A stretch of DNA of 60,958 bases, taken from the NCBI RefSeq assembly GCF_001509475.1, contig NZ_LLZG01000358.1:1-60958 (forward strand), in the 5' to 3' direction. A program made the position numbers and the translations under genes. Below, in pieces: positions 23,973 through 31,367 of the stretch (positions within the stretch are counted from its first letter, which is position 1; every line of letters begins with the position of its first letter). Below the pieces are notes generated by a model. It had not been told where the DNA came from. It saw nothing but the letters and a program-made list of their open reading frames with translations, and made no database searches. Origin of the DNA: Streptomyces regalis (GTDB taxonomy: Bacteria > Actinomycetota > Actinomycetes > Streptomycetales > Streptomycetaceae).

Positions 23973-24689
23973 GTGACGGAGGCAGCGGAGCTCCCCCCTG
24001 CGCCTGAGCAGGCACGTGAGGTGTTCGGCGATCGCTTCGCTGATGCGGTCCGCTACGCCGAACTGCTCGCCGAGGCGGGTGTGCAGCGCGGCCTGATCGG
24101 CCCGCGAGAGGTGCCCCGCCTGTGGGAGCGGCATCTGCTGAACTGCGCGGTGCTCTCCGAGGTCGTCCCCGAGGGCGTGACGGTGTGCGATGTCGGCTCA
24201 GGCGCCGGACTGCCCGGCATTCCCCTGGCGCTTGTCCGGGAGGACCTGAAGATCACGCTGCTGGAGCCCCTGCTGCGGCGTACGAACTTCCTGACGGAGG
24301 TTGTGGAGCTGCTGGGGCTGGACCATGTGACGGTCGTCCGTGGTCGTGCCGAAGAGGTCATGGGGAAGCTGACGCCGGTGCATGTCGTGACCGCGCGCGC
24401 GGTGGCACCGCTGGACCGGCTGGCCACCTGGGGCATCCCGCTGCTGCGCCCCTACGGCGAGATGCTCGCCCTCAAGGGCGATACGGCGGAAGAGGAGCTG
24501 AAGAGCGCGGCGACGGCCCTCAGCAAGCTGGGCGCGGTTCAGACGTCGATCCTCCATGTCGGGGAGGGTGTGGTGGACCCGACATCCACGGTCGTGCGTG
24601 TCGAGGTCGGGGAGAGCCCGGGTGGTGTGCGCTTCGCTGCGAAGAGGGCGAAGGCGGCCAGGACGGGTCGCACTCGTCGCCGTCGCTGA
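23973..24689 (+). CDS. rsmG: 16S rRNA (guanine(527)-N(7))-methyltransferase RsmG
   Basis: A 238-residue SAM-dependent methyltransferase that modifies G527 of 16S rRNA; loss gives low-level streptomycin resistance in Streptomyces. The SAM-binding motif is VCDVGSGAGLPGIPLAL, followed by LLEPLLRRTNFLTEVVELLG and VTARAVAPLDRLATWGIPLL. The frame is open far upstream, but the GTG at 23973 (VTEAAELPPAPEQAREVFGD) has GGAAGGA before it and gives the family length. The C-terminus is a short Arg-rich tail. Confidence 0.94.
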   Translation: MTEAAELPPAPEQAREVFGDRFADAVRYAELLAEAGVQRGLIGPREVPRLWERHLLNCAVLSEVVPEGVTVCDVGSGAGLPGIPLALVREDLKITLLEPLLRRTNFLTEVVELLGLDHVTVVRGRAEEVMGKLTPVHVVTARAVAPLDRLATWGIPLLRPYGEMLALKGDTAEEELKSAATALSKLGAVQTSILHVGEGVVDPTSTVVRVEVGESPGGVRFAAKRAKAARTGRTRRRR

Positions 24690-24781
24690 TCCGTCCTGAC
24701 GACGAGACGTACTCCACACAAGCTGGCAAACCGACGCACGCCGGAGTGTCGCGACAGTTCGGCCAGGGCTGCTGTGCATCG

Positions 24782-24797
24782 TGTTTCACGTGAAACG
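24782..24797. promoter_or_regulatory. parS: parS site 1 (parA leader)
   Basis: The bases read TGTTTCACGTGAAACG, with the exact 14-bp Streptomyces parS core GTTTCACGTGAAAC. It lies about 200 bases before the preferred parA start, in the rsmG-parA gap. Confidence 0.95.
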
Positions 24798-24923
24798 TCG
24801 CTCACTGCTGCACGGCATCATCAGTCGCGGCCGCGCTGCGGCCGAACCCCGCGACCGAAAGCCTCTCGGATCCCTCGGAGAAGGTGCCTCTGATGACGCT
24901 CCGTCCCCCTTGGGGGGCACGGA

Positions 24924-24950
24924 GTTGTCCACAGAGGTGGATTTCTCCAC
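24924..24950 (+). promoter_or_regulatory. Two DnaA boxes in the parA leader
   Basis: TTGTCCACA (24924-24932, exact consensus) and TTCTCCACA (24942-24950) have the same orientation, 18 bases apart, just upstream of the likely parA start. They could link parAB expression to DnaA. Confidence 0.6.
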
Positions 24951-24987
24951 AGAACACCAGGCCTCACTGGTTCACGACCCCGAAGAC

Positions 24988-26061
24988 ATGGGAGGCTCTG
25001 TTCATTGCGAGCCTGAAGTCGAGGAGAGTGAATCCTTGCGGTCCGACGCCAACATCGCGGGACCGATGACCGATCCGGTCCCCGGTCCCCGTACCGAGTC
25101 GATGGGGGAGGATGTTTCACGTGAAACACCGCCCCCGATGGACGACACTCCCATCGGTCGTGCTGCCCAACTGGCGGTGGAGGCTCTAGGCCGCGCCGGC
25201 GAGGGCCTGCCACGGCCCGAGCAGACCCGCGTCATGGTGGTCGCCAACCAGAAGGGGGGCGTGGGCAAGACGACGACGACCGTCAATCTTGCCGCGTCGC
25301 TGGCTCTGCATGGCAGCCGTGTGCTGGTCATCGACCTCGACCCGCAGGGCAACGCGTCCACGGCCCTGGGAATTGACCATCACGCCGAGGTGCCTTCCAT
25401 CTACGACGTGTTGGTCGAGAGCAGGCCGCTCTCGGAAGTCGTCCAGCCGGTCCCCGATGTCGAGGGACTCTTCTGTGCCCCTGCCACGATCGATCTCGCC
25501 GGTGCGGAGATCGAGCTGGTGTCCCTGGTGGCACGTGAGAGCCGACTGCAGCGGGCGATTCAGGCCTACGAGCAGCCGCTGGACTACATCCTCATCGACT
25601 GCCCGCCCTCGCTCGGCCTGTTGACGGTCAATGCGCTGGTGGCCGGTCAGGAGGTCCTGATCCCGATCCAGTGCGAGTACTACGCGCTGGAGGGCCTCGG
25701 CCAGCTGCTGCGCAACGTCGACCTGGTGCGGGGGCACCTCAACCCCGCCCTGCATGTCTCGACGATCCTGCTGACCATGTACGACGGCCGGACGCGGCTC
25801 GCGTCCCAGGTCGCGGACGAGGTGCGCAATCACTTCGGCGACGAGGTGCTGCGGACGAGCATTCCCCGCTCGGTTCGTATCTCCGAGGCGCCGAGCTATG
25901 GACAGACGGTGCTGACCTACGATCCAGGATCGAGTGGTGCCCTGTCCTATCTTGAGGCGGCACGAGAAATCGCGCTGAGGGGTGTCGGGGTCAGTTACGA
26001 CCCGACGCACGCCCACATCGGCGCCCAGAGCAATCCGAGCATGGTGGAGGGGATCCAGTGA
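24988..26061 (+). CDS. parA: Chromosome-partitioning ATPase ParA
   Basis: A 357-residue Walker-type ATPase that works with ParB/parS to segregate chromosomes into spores. After a variable N-terminal 100 or so residues come the deviant Walker [39 protein letters not shown], the Walker B area [18 protein letters not shown] and the typical end [20 protein letters not shown]. The start is uncertain: the frame is open from 24781, the ATG at 24988 gives a protein like those I recall from other Streptomyces, and a TTG at 25036 has the best Shine-Dalgarno sequence (GAGGAG, nine bases away). parS site 2 is translated as VSRET within the N-terminal part. The 3' end overlaps parB by four bases. Confidence 0.92.
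   Translation: MGGSVHCEPEVEESESLRSDANIAGPMTDPVPGPRTESMGEDVSRETPPPMDDTPIGRAAQLAVEALGRAGEGLPRPEQTRVMVVANQKGGVGKTTTTVNLAASLALHGSRVLVIDLDPQGNASTALGIDHHAEVPSIYDVLVESRPLSEVVQPVPDVEGLFCAPATIDLAGAEIELVSLVARESRLQRAIQAYEQPLDYILIDCPPSLGLLTVNALVAGQEVLIPIQCEYYALEGLGQLLRNVDLVRGHLNPALHVSTILLTMYDGRTRLASQVADEVRNHFGDEVLRTSIPRSVRISEAPSYGQTVLTYDPGSSGALSYLEAAREIALRGVGVSYDPTHAHIGAQSNPSMVEGIQ
25113..25128. promoter_or_regulatory. parS: parS site 2 (inside parA)
   Basis: TGTTTCACGTGAAACA, the full 16-bp consensus, lies in frame within the poorly conserved N-terminal part of parA, where it encodes Val-Ser-Arg-Glu-Thr. Confidence 0.95.
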
Positions 26062-27155
26062 GCGAGCGACGAAGGGGTTTGGGTCGTGGTCTCGGCGCAC
26101 TGATCCCTGCAGCACCGACGGAGAAGACGGTGGCCCAGGCCGCGATGGGGAGCGCTGCTTCCACATCCCCGGCCGCTGTCCCGGTACTGACCGAACGCGG
26201 GGTGGCCGCGGCGAAGGTGGCCACGCTGCCGCCTGTTTCACATGAAACCGAGGAGCCGTCGCCGAACGGCGCCCTTGAGACGCCCGCGTCTCCCATGGGC
26301 GCCCACTTCGCGGAGATCCCCCTCGATGCGATCACGCCGAACCCGCGGCAGCCGCGTGAGGTCTTCGACGAGGACGCCCTGCAGGAACTCGTCACCTCCA
26401 TCCAGGAAGTCGGTCTTCTCCAGCCGATCGTCGTGCGGCAGATCGGCCCCGCACGGTACGAGCTCATCATGGGCGAGCGTCGCTGGCGGGCCTGTCGTGA
26501 GGCCGGCCTGGACGCGATCCCGGCGATTGTGCGGGCCACGGACGACGAGAAGCTCCTGCTGGATGCGCTCCTGGAGAACCTGCACCGCGCTCAGCTGAAC
26601 CCGATCGAGGAGGCGGCTGCCTACGATCAGCTGCTGAAGGACTTCAACTGCACGCACGACCAGCTGGCGGACCGCATCGGCCGTTCCCGCCCGCAGGTCT
26701 CCAACACCCTGCGCCTGCTGAAGCTCTCGCCCAAGGTGCAGAACCGGGTCGCCGCCGGGGTGCTCTCCGCCGGGCATGCGAGGGCGCTCCTCTCCGTCGA
26801 GGACCCGGAGGAGCAAGAGCGGCTCGCGTACCGGGTGGTGGCCGAAGGGCTGTCGGTCCGGTCCGTCGAGGAGATCGTGACCCTGATGGGCTCCCGCCCG
26901 CAGAAGGCCCAGCGCTCCAGGGGGCCGCGAGCCGGCTCTGTTCCGTCCCCTGCTCTGTCCGATCTCGCGACCCGGCTCTCGGATCGCTTCGAGACTCGGG
27001 TGAAGGTCGAACTGGGCCAGAAGAAGGGCAAGATCACTGTCGAGTTCGCCTCTCCGGAGGACCTCGAGAGGATCCTCAGCACGTTCGCTCCGGGCGAGAA
27101 GCTGGCTCTGCAGAAGAGCCTCCTGGACGATGACGCGGAGGAGACCGAGGCCTGA
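26058..27155 (+). CDS. parB: Chromosome-partitioning protein ParB
   Basis: A 365-residue CTP-dependent clamp that loads at parS, spreads and organises the origin region. The N-terminus [20 protein letters not shown] is the ParA-contacting motif. The ParB N-domain (about 80-180) contains [20 protein letters not shown] and the CTP-binding [13 protein letters not shown]. Next comes [20 protein letters not shown], then a helix-turn-helix ([20 protein letters not shown]). A C-terminal dimer domain ends the protein. It starts with GTG overlapping the parA stop (GTGA). A one-mismatch parS lies within its linker coding sequence (26234-26249). Confidence 0.97.
   Translation: MSERRRGLGRGLGALIPAAPTEKTVAQAAMGSAASTSPAAVPVLTERGVAAAKVATLPPVSHETEEPSPNGALETPASPMGAHFAEIPLDAITPNPRQPREVFDEDALQELVTSIQEVGLLQPIVVRQIGPARYELIMGERRWRACREAGLDAIPAIVRATDDEKLLLDALLENLHRAQLNPIEEAAAYDQLLKDFNCTHDQLADRIGRSRPQVSNTLRLLKLSPKVQNRVAAGVLSAGHARALLSVEDPEEQERLAYRVVAEGLSVRSVEEIVTLMGSRPQKAQRSRGPRAGSVPSPALSDLATRLSDRFETRVKVELGQKKGKITVEFASPEDLERILSTFAPGEKLALQKSLLDDDAEETEA
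26234..26249. promoter_or_regulatory. parS: parS-like variant inside parB
   Basis: TGTTTCACATGAAACC differs from the 14-bp core at one central base (CACATG for CACGTG), which breaks its symmetry. It encodes VSHET in the ParB linker and may be a weak or decayed site. Confidence 0.7.
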
Positions 27156-27193
27156 GGCCGAGAGGCCAGGTTCGCTTCCCGGCCCACCCAGAC

Positions 27194-27226
27194 GGGCCGT
27201 GTCCGGTGTGTACCGGAACACGGCCC
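27194..27226 (+). terminator. Terminator after parAB
   Basis: The arms gggccgtgt (27194-27202) and acacggccc (27218-27226) form the base of a hairpin, with ccgg(tgtgta)ccgg inside the loop; gctctttgctttct follows. It ends the parAB transcript 38 bases after the stop. Confidence 0.75.
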
Positions 27227-27327
27227 GCTCTTTGCTTTCTGGCGGTATCGATGGAATCACATCGTGGATACGATGCGTTCGGGTATGGCGCATCCACCTG
27301 GCAGACCTCTTAGGGGAGGCGGGGTCC

Positions 27328-27585
27328 ATGCGAATGGTGAGCCGCACCGGACTGGTGAGCGCGGGCCTTGGGCTGGGCGCGGTCGGCGGGTTCGTCGGCA
27401 GCCTGCTCAGGGAACGGAGCGCCCTGACAGCCGCTCGCGACGCCGCGGGCGAAGGAAGCGAGGAACAGCCTTCATGGGGCGTCGGCTCGTACCGCTCACG
27501 CTGGACAACCTCCAGGACCTTCCCAAGCGCTGCCGCGCGTGTGTCTTCTGGGAGTTGGACCCGGTCAGCGGTGAAGCCGCGGTAA
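27328..27585 (+). CDS. Possible small membrane protein overlapping the acetyltransferase gene
   Basis: An 85-codon frame starts at ATG 27328, with the strong Shine-Dalgarno sequence gggaggc ten bases upstream. The first 30 residues (MRMVSRTGLVSAGLGLGAVG, then GFVGSLLRER) look like a real membrane helix with a charged flank. The 3' third overlaps the acetyltransferase gene in another frame by 112 bases, which is unusual, and the residues there look like a shadow. It could be a genuine small gene, a translated leader, or a chance frame. Confidence 0.35.
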   Translation: MRMVSRTGLVSAGLGLGAVGGFVGSLLRERSALTAARDAAGEGSEEQPSWGVGSYRSRWTTSRTFPSAAARVSSGSWTRSAVKPR

Positions 27586-28091
27586 AAGCCGGAACCCCCG
27601 CCCTGGAGAAGGAAGCCTGGATCTCCGCCGTCCTGCTGGACTGGGGTTCCTGCGGTCGGGTCGTCTACGTCGACGAGGTACCGGTGGGCTTCGTGCTGTA
27701 CGCGCCTCCGGCTTACGTCCCCCGCTCGACGGCCTTCCCCACGAGCCCCGTCTCACCGGATGCGGTGCAGCTGATGACCGCGTTCATCATGCCGGGCTAC
27801 CAGGGCCAGGGACTGGGCCGCGTGATGGTCCAGACGGTCGCCAAGGATCTGCTGCGGCGGGGCTTCAAGGCGATCGAGGCCTTCGGAGACGCGCGCTGGA
27901 AAGAGCCTGCGTGTGTTCTGCCCGCGGACCATCTCCTGGCCGTGGGCTTCAAGACGGTTCGCCCTCACCCGACCTCTCCGCGCTTGCGGTTGGAGCTGCG
28001 GACGACGCTGTCCTGGAAGGAAGACGTGGAGATGGCGATCGACCGGCTTCTGGGAGCAGTACAGAAGGAACCGGCGCTGAGGCCTCTCTAG
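27474..28091 (+). CDS. GNAT family N-acetyltransferase
   Basis: A 205-residue protein starting MGRRLVPLTLDNLQDLPKRC. The acetyl-CoA-binding core motif of GNAT enzymes is visible as AFIMPGYQGQGLGRVMVQTV. The N-terminal CRACVFWELDPVSG is characteristic of this origin-linked Streptomyces protein. Substrate unknown. The frame is open further upstream, but the ATG at 27474 (Shine-Dalgarno-like GCGAGGAAC) fits the conserved N-terminus. It converges on trxA, and the two genes share a hairpin and a parS site between them. Confidence 0.85.
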   Translation: MGRRLVPLTLDNLQDLPKRCRACVFWELDPVSGEAAVKAGTPALEKEAWISAVLLDWGSCGRVVYVDEVPVGFVLYAPPAYVPRSTAFPTSPVSPDAVQLMTAFIMPGYQGQGLGRVMVQTVAKDLLRRGFKAIEAFGDARWKEPACVLPADHLLAVGFKTVRPHPTSPRLRLELRTTLSWKEDVEMAIDRLLGAVQKEPALRPL

Positions 28092-28113
28092 AAGCAAGCC
28101 GCCTCTCTAAAGC

Positions 28114-28145
28114 GAATGGGCCAACCCTTCCGGGTTGGCCCATTC
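28114..28145. terminator. Bidirectional terminator between the GNAT gene and trxA
   Basis: A perfect 14-bp stem (28114-28127 with 28132-28145) with a ttcc loop lies between the convergent genes. The right arm ends one base before parS site 4. Confidence 0.8.
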
Positions 28146-28146
28146 G

Positions 28147-28162
28147 TGTTTCACGTGAAACG
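28147..28162. promoter_or_regulatory. parS: parS site 4
   Basis: TGTTTCACGTGAAACG with an exact 14-bp core fills the few bases between the terminator hairpin and the trxA stop codon (28163-28165). Confidence 0.95.
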
Positions 28163-28495
28163 TCACTCGGCGATGAAGTCCTCGAGGTCGCGGACGATCG
28201 CGGCCTTCGGCTTGGCACCGACGATGGTCTTGGCGACCTCGCCGTTGTGGTAGACGTTCAGCGTCGGGATGGACATGACGCCGTACTTGGCGGCCGTACC
28301 CGGGTTCTCGTCGATGTTCAGCTTGACGATCTCGATCTTGTCGCCGTACTCGGCGGCGATCGCCTCGAGGGACGGCGCGATCTGGCGGCACGGTCCGCAC
28401 CAGGCGGCCCAGAAGTCCACCAGGACGGGCTTGTCGCTTTTGAGGACGTCCTGCTCGAAGGAGTCGTCGGTCACGTTCTTCAGGGTGCCGGCCAC
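28163..28495 (-). CDS. trxA: Thioredoxin
   Basis: A 110-residue cytoplasmic dithiol oxidoreductase. The active site is WAAWCGPCRQ, followed by the cis-Pro region MSIPTLNVYHNG. It is reduced by the thioredoxin reductase encoded just upstream (41-base gap), with the pair probably transcribed together from the SigR-type promoter before trxB. The start is GTG at 28495 with AAGGAG upstream. The stop codon abuts a parS site. Confidence 0.97.
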   Translation of the reverse strand: MAGTLKNVTDDSFEQDVLKSDKPVLVDFWAAWCGPCRQIAPSLEAIAAEYGDKIEIVKLNIDENPGTAAKYGVMSIPTLNVYHNGEVAKTIVGAKPKAAIVRDLEDFIAE

Positions 28496-28536
28496 GGCGG
28501 GCTCCTTAACTTGGTGCGTGGTGGGGTGGGTGGGGG

Positions 28537-29505
28537 TCAGACAGAGGTCTTTTCGGGCTCGGCCTTCTCCTCGTCCGCGAGGGCGGCGAGGAAGCGCTCG
28601 GCGTCGAGGGCGGCGGAGCAGCCGGTGCCGGCCGCGGTGATCGCCTGGCGGTAGGTGTGGTCCACCACGTCGCCTGCGCCGAAGACACCGGTCAGGTTGG
28701 TGCGCGTGGAGGGGGCGTCGACCTTGAGGTAGCCCTCCTCGTCCAGCTCCAGCTGGCCCTTGAACAGCTCGGTCCGCGGGTCGTGGCCGATCGCGATGAA
28801 CAGGCCGGTGACCGCCAGGTCCGAGAGCTCGCCGGTCTTGACGTTGCGCAGCTTCAGGCCGGAGAGCTTCTGGTCGCCCTGGACTTCGGCCACCTCGCTG
28901 TCCCAGACGAACTTGATCTTCGGGTCGGCGAACGCGCGGTCCTGCATCGCCTTGGAGGCGCGCAGGGTGTCACGGCGGTGGACGATGGTCACGGACTTGG
29001 CGAAGCGGGAGAGGAAGGTGGCCTCCTCCATCGCGGTGTCGCCGCCGCCGATCACGGCGATGTCCTGGTCCTTGAAGAAGAAGCCGTCGCAGGTGGCGCA
29101 CCAGGAGACACCGCGGCCGGAGAGGGCGTCCTCGTTCGGCAGGCCGAGCTTGCGGTGCTGCGAGCCGGTGGCGACGATGACGGCCTTCGCCCGGTGAACC
29201 GTGCCCGCGGTGTCGGTGACGGTCTTGATCTCACCGCTCAGGTCGACGTTGACGATGTCGTCCGGGATGAGCTCGGCCCCGAAGCGCTCGGCCTGGCCGC
29301 GCATGTTGTCCATGAGCTCGGGGCCCATGATGCCGTCCTGGAAGCCGGGGAAGTTCTCCACCTCGGTCGTGTTCATGAGCGCACCGCCGGCGGTGACGGC
29401 GCCCTCGAACACAAGCGGCTTCAGCGACGCGCGCGCGGTGTAGAGCGCAGCCGTGTAGCCGGCGGGCCCGGAGCCGATGATGATCACGTTACGGACGTCG
29501 CTCAC
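28537..29505 (-). CDS. trxB: Thioredoxin reductase (NADPH)
   Basis: A 322-residue FAD flavoprotein transferring electrons from NADPH to thioredoxin. The FAD motif [16 protein letters not shown] is near the N-terminus. The redox-active pair is CATCDG, the NADPH motif is [16 protein letters not shown], and the C-terminal FAD motif is [16 protein letters not shown]. The start is GTG at 29505 with GAGGAA upstream. It is the first gene of the trxBA pair, and a SigR-type promoter lies about 70-100 bases upstream, so disulphide stress should induce it. Confidence 0.97.
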   Translation of the reverse strand: MSDVRNVIIIGSGPAGYTAALYTARASLKPLVFEGAVTAGGALMNTTEVENFPGFQDGIMGPELMDNMRGQAERFGAELIPDDIVNVDLSGEIKTVTDTAGTVHRAKAVIVATGSQHRKLGLPNEDALSGRGVSWCATCDGFFFKDQDIAVIGGGDTAMEEATFLSRFAKSVTIVHRRDTLRASKAMQDRAFADPKIKFVWDSEVAEVQGDQKLSGLKLRNVKTGELSDLAVTGLFIAIGHDPRTELFKGQLELDEEGYLKVDAPSTRTNLTGVFGAGDVVDHTYRQAITAAGTGCSAALDAERFLAALADEEKAEPEKTSV

Positions 29506-29576
29506 GGCAGGATTCCTCGTCTCTGGACTGCGTCGTCGGACCGGGGGGAGCCCCTTTCAGAACTCTCACCCCACCC

Positions 29577-29603
29577 AACGGATCCTAAGGGGCGCGCATT
29601 CCC
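29577..29603 (-). promoter_or_regulatory. SigR-type promoter of trxBA
   Basis: Read leftwards, GGGAAT (29603-29598), an 18-base spacer and GTT (29579-29577) match the SigR consensus GGAAT-N18/19-GTT, which is established for trxBA in S. coelicolor. It lies 72 bases before the trxB start. Confidence 0.8.
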
Positions 29604-29675
29604 ACTGTGTCCGGGCACACGGTGACGCCACACCGGAGGGATTGTCCCGCCTGAGGGAGACGAAGCGTCAGGCTC

Positions 29676-30602
29676 TCAGGAGCGCGCGTAGGAGTCCTTG
29701 AGGAGAACCTTGGCCGTGGTCAACGACTGCTGCTTCACACACGTCGCGTCCATGACGTAGGCGGTGACCCGGGTGATGTCAGAGGCATCGCGCAGCACGA
29801 CGAGCAGAGCATCCTTCCCCTCGTAGACGCCTTCCTTAGCGGCGAGTGCCGCGTCATCGCGGCCGATGCCCTTCCTGACGCACTCGGGCACCGTGATCTC
29901 GCGCAGGATCTGAGGGCTCTTGGTATCGGGCCCGCCTTCCATGCCCAGGCTGCGTTCCGGCTTGTGTGTGCTGCCTTTGGAGCTCTGGTTCTTGGCGAGG
30001 AGATCGGCGACCTGCTTCTCGAGCTTGGCTGCGGAGAAGGTGTCGGCGCCGGTCTGGCCCCCGTCAGCCGACGGTCCCGAACCTGCGCCACCCATGAGTG
30101 AGGTCAGCAGTACGGAGCCCAGCCCCAGGGCGGCGGCCGTGAAGGCGGCGCTGAGGACGGCGACCTTGCGTCGCCCCGCCTTCTTGCGGTCCTTGCGGCC
30201 GGGGCCGGTCGTCGAGGAGCGGGGGCGGCCTGCCGGACGGTCTGGCGTTGCCGATGTTTCACGTGAAACATGCGCGCCGTCGTCCGCATCGGATACCGAG
30301 CTGGCCGCGCTGGCGGATGTGGGCGGCACAGCGTCTTCGGACGCCGTGGCGTTGAGCAGAGCCTCTGCGGCGAGGGCGGCGTCGATGCGTTCCGCGACGT
30401 CGGTGGGCATACGCGACGGCCCCGGTAGCGTGCCGAGCAGCCCCCGGATCTCCTCCAGCGAGGCGTGGACGTCCGCGCACAGCTCGCACTGTTCCAGATG
30501 CCGCCTTATGTCGGCGCTCCTGGACGGGGGGAGAAGGCCCTCGGTGAGGTCGGAGATCTCGGCGACGTCCGGGTGCCCGGTCGTGTCTGTCGTGGATGTC
30601 AC
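29676..30602 (-). CDS. Zinc-finger-type anti-sigma factor, probable SigM partner
   Basis: A 308-residue membrane protein. The N-terminal cytoplasmic domain has the anti-sigma zinc motif (IRRHLEQCELCADVHASLEE, with HxxxCxxC). A membrane helix lies at about residue 165-190 (VAVLSAAFTAAALGLGSVLL), after an RKDRKKAGRRK basic flank. The extracellular part of about 115 residues contains two Cys (PECVRKGIGR and DATCVKQQS). Its GTG start overlaps the sigM stop (GTGA), so it very likely holds SigM inactive at the membrane until a signal arrives. parS site 5 is translated within it as VSRET (30255-30270). Confidence 0.82.
   Translation of the reverse strand: MTSTTDTTGHPDVAEISDLTEGLLPPSRSADIRRHLEQCELCADVHASLEEIRGLLGTLPGPSRMPTDVAERIDAALAAEALLNATASEDAVPPTSASAASSVSDADDGAHVSRETSATPDRPAGRPRSSTTGPGRKDRKKAGRRKVAVLSAAFTAAALGLGSVLLTSLMGGAGSGPSADGGQTGADTFSAAKLEKQVADLLAKNQSSKGSTHKPERSLGMEGGPDTKSPQILREITVPECVRKGIGRDDAALAAKEGVYEGKDALLVVLRDASDITRVTAYVMDATCVKQQSLTTAKVLLKDSYARS
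30255..30270. promoter_or_regulatory. parS: parS site 5 (inside the anti-sigma gene)
   Basis: TGTTTCACGTGAAACA, the full consensus, lies in frame in the linker between the zinc domain and the membrane helix. Confidence 0.95.
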
Positions 30603-31336
30603 GCTCGCCCACCTCCGCCCTTCACTGCAGCTGAATCACTAGGCCCGGGATCGCGCGGATCCTTGTTGTGCCCCGTGGCAGGTGGACCCGCTGCCGGTGG
30701 GACGGATGTCCTGTGCGTCCGGTTCCGCCTCTGGTCGGCCTCCTTGCCTTCTCCGGCGCTTTCCGGCCGTAGATGCGTGAGCAGAGGCTGAAGTCTGGCT
30801 CTGCCGCGTGCACATCGGCTCTTCACCGTGCCGGTCGGTACATCGAGGACCCGGGCGGCCTCCGCGACCGGGTATCCCTGCATGTCCACCAGGACGAGCG
30901 CCGCTCGTTGGTCGGCAGGAAGGGTGCCGAGAGCTTCCAGCAGCTCGCGGTGCAGGTCGTTGCGCTCCGCGGGCGCCGAGGCGGACTCGTGCGGCTCCAG
31001 CAACTGCTCAAGGCGTTCGGTGTCGTCGACCGGGGAGGTCTTCCGGGAAGCAGCCTTGCGGGCGCGGTCCAGACAGGCGTTCACCGTGATGCGGTGCAGC
31101 CACGTCGTGACGGCCGACTGGCCCCGGAAGGTGTGGGCAGCCCGGTAGGCGGAGACCAGGGCGTCCTGGACAGCGTCAGCGGCCTCCTCGCGGTCCCCCA
31201 GCGTCCGCAGAGCCACCGCCCACAGCCGGTCCCGGTGCCGCCGCACGAGCTCACCGAAGGCGTCGGTGTCGCCTTCTACGTGGCGGGCGAGGAGGTCCTG
31301 ATCGCTCGCGTCGCTGTGTGCGGTGCCATCTGCCAT
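30599..31336 (-). CDS. sigM: ECF RNA polymerase sigma factor SigM
   Basis: A 245-residue ECF sigma factor. Region 2 is at about 20-90 (FGELVRRHRDRLWAVALRTL; DREEAADAVQDALVSAYRAA; VTTWLHRITVNACLDRAR). Region 4 is at about 135-190 (LPADQRAALVLVDMQGYPVA; VLDVPTGTVKSRCARGRARL). The C-terminal 50 or so residues are a disordered extension. The start has GGGAGGGG upstream. It is followed at once by its probable anti-sigma gene and preceded by envelope genes (pseudokinase, murJ). Orthologous to S. coelicolor sigM by position; targets are not readable here. Confidence 0.88.
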   Translation of the reverse strand: MADGTAHSDASDQDLLARHVEGDTDAFGELVRRHRDRLWAVALRTLGDREEAADAVQDALVSAYRAAHTFRGQSAVTTWLHRITVNACLDRARKAASRKTSPVDDTERLEQLLEPHESASAPAERNDLHRELLEALGTLPADQRAALVLVDMQGYPVAEAARVLDVPTGTVKSRCARGRARLQPLLTHLRPESAGEGKEADQRRNRTHRTSVPPAAGPPATGHNKDPRDPGPSDSAAVKGGGGRA

Positions 31337-31367
31337 CGGACCCCCTCCCCTCGTCAGCGGTGAGTTG

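Noticed and set aside
24781..24987. Extended parA N-terminus starting in the parS site (MFHVKRRSLL)
   Set aside because: The start codon is part of the parS palindrome, no ribosome site precedes it, and parS and DnaA boxes occupy the region.
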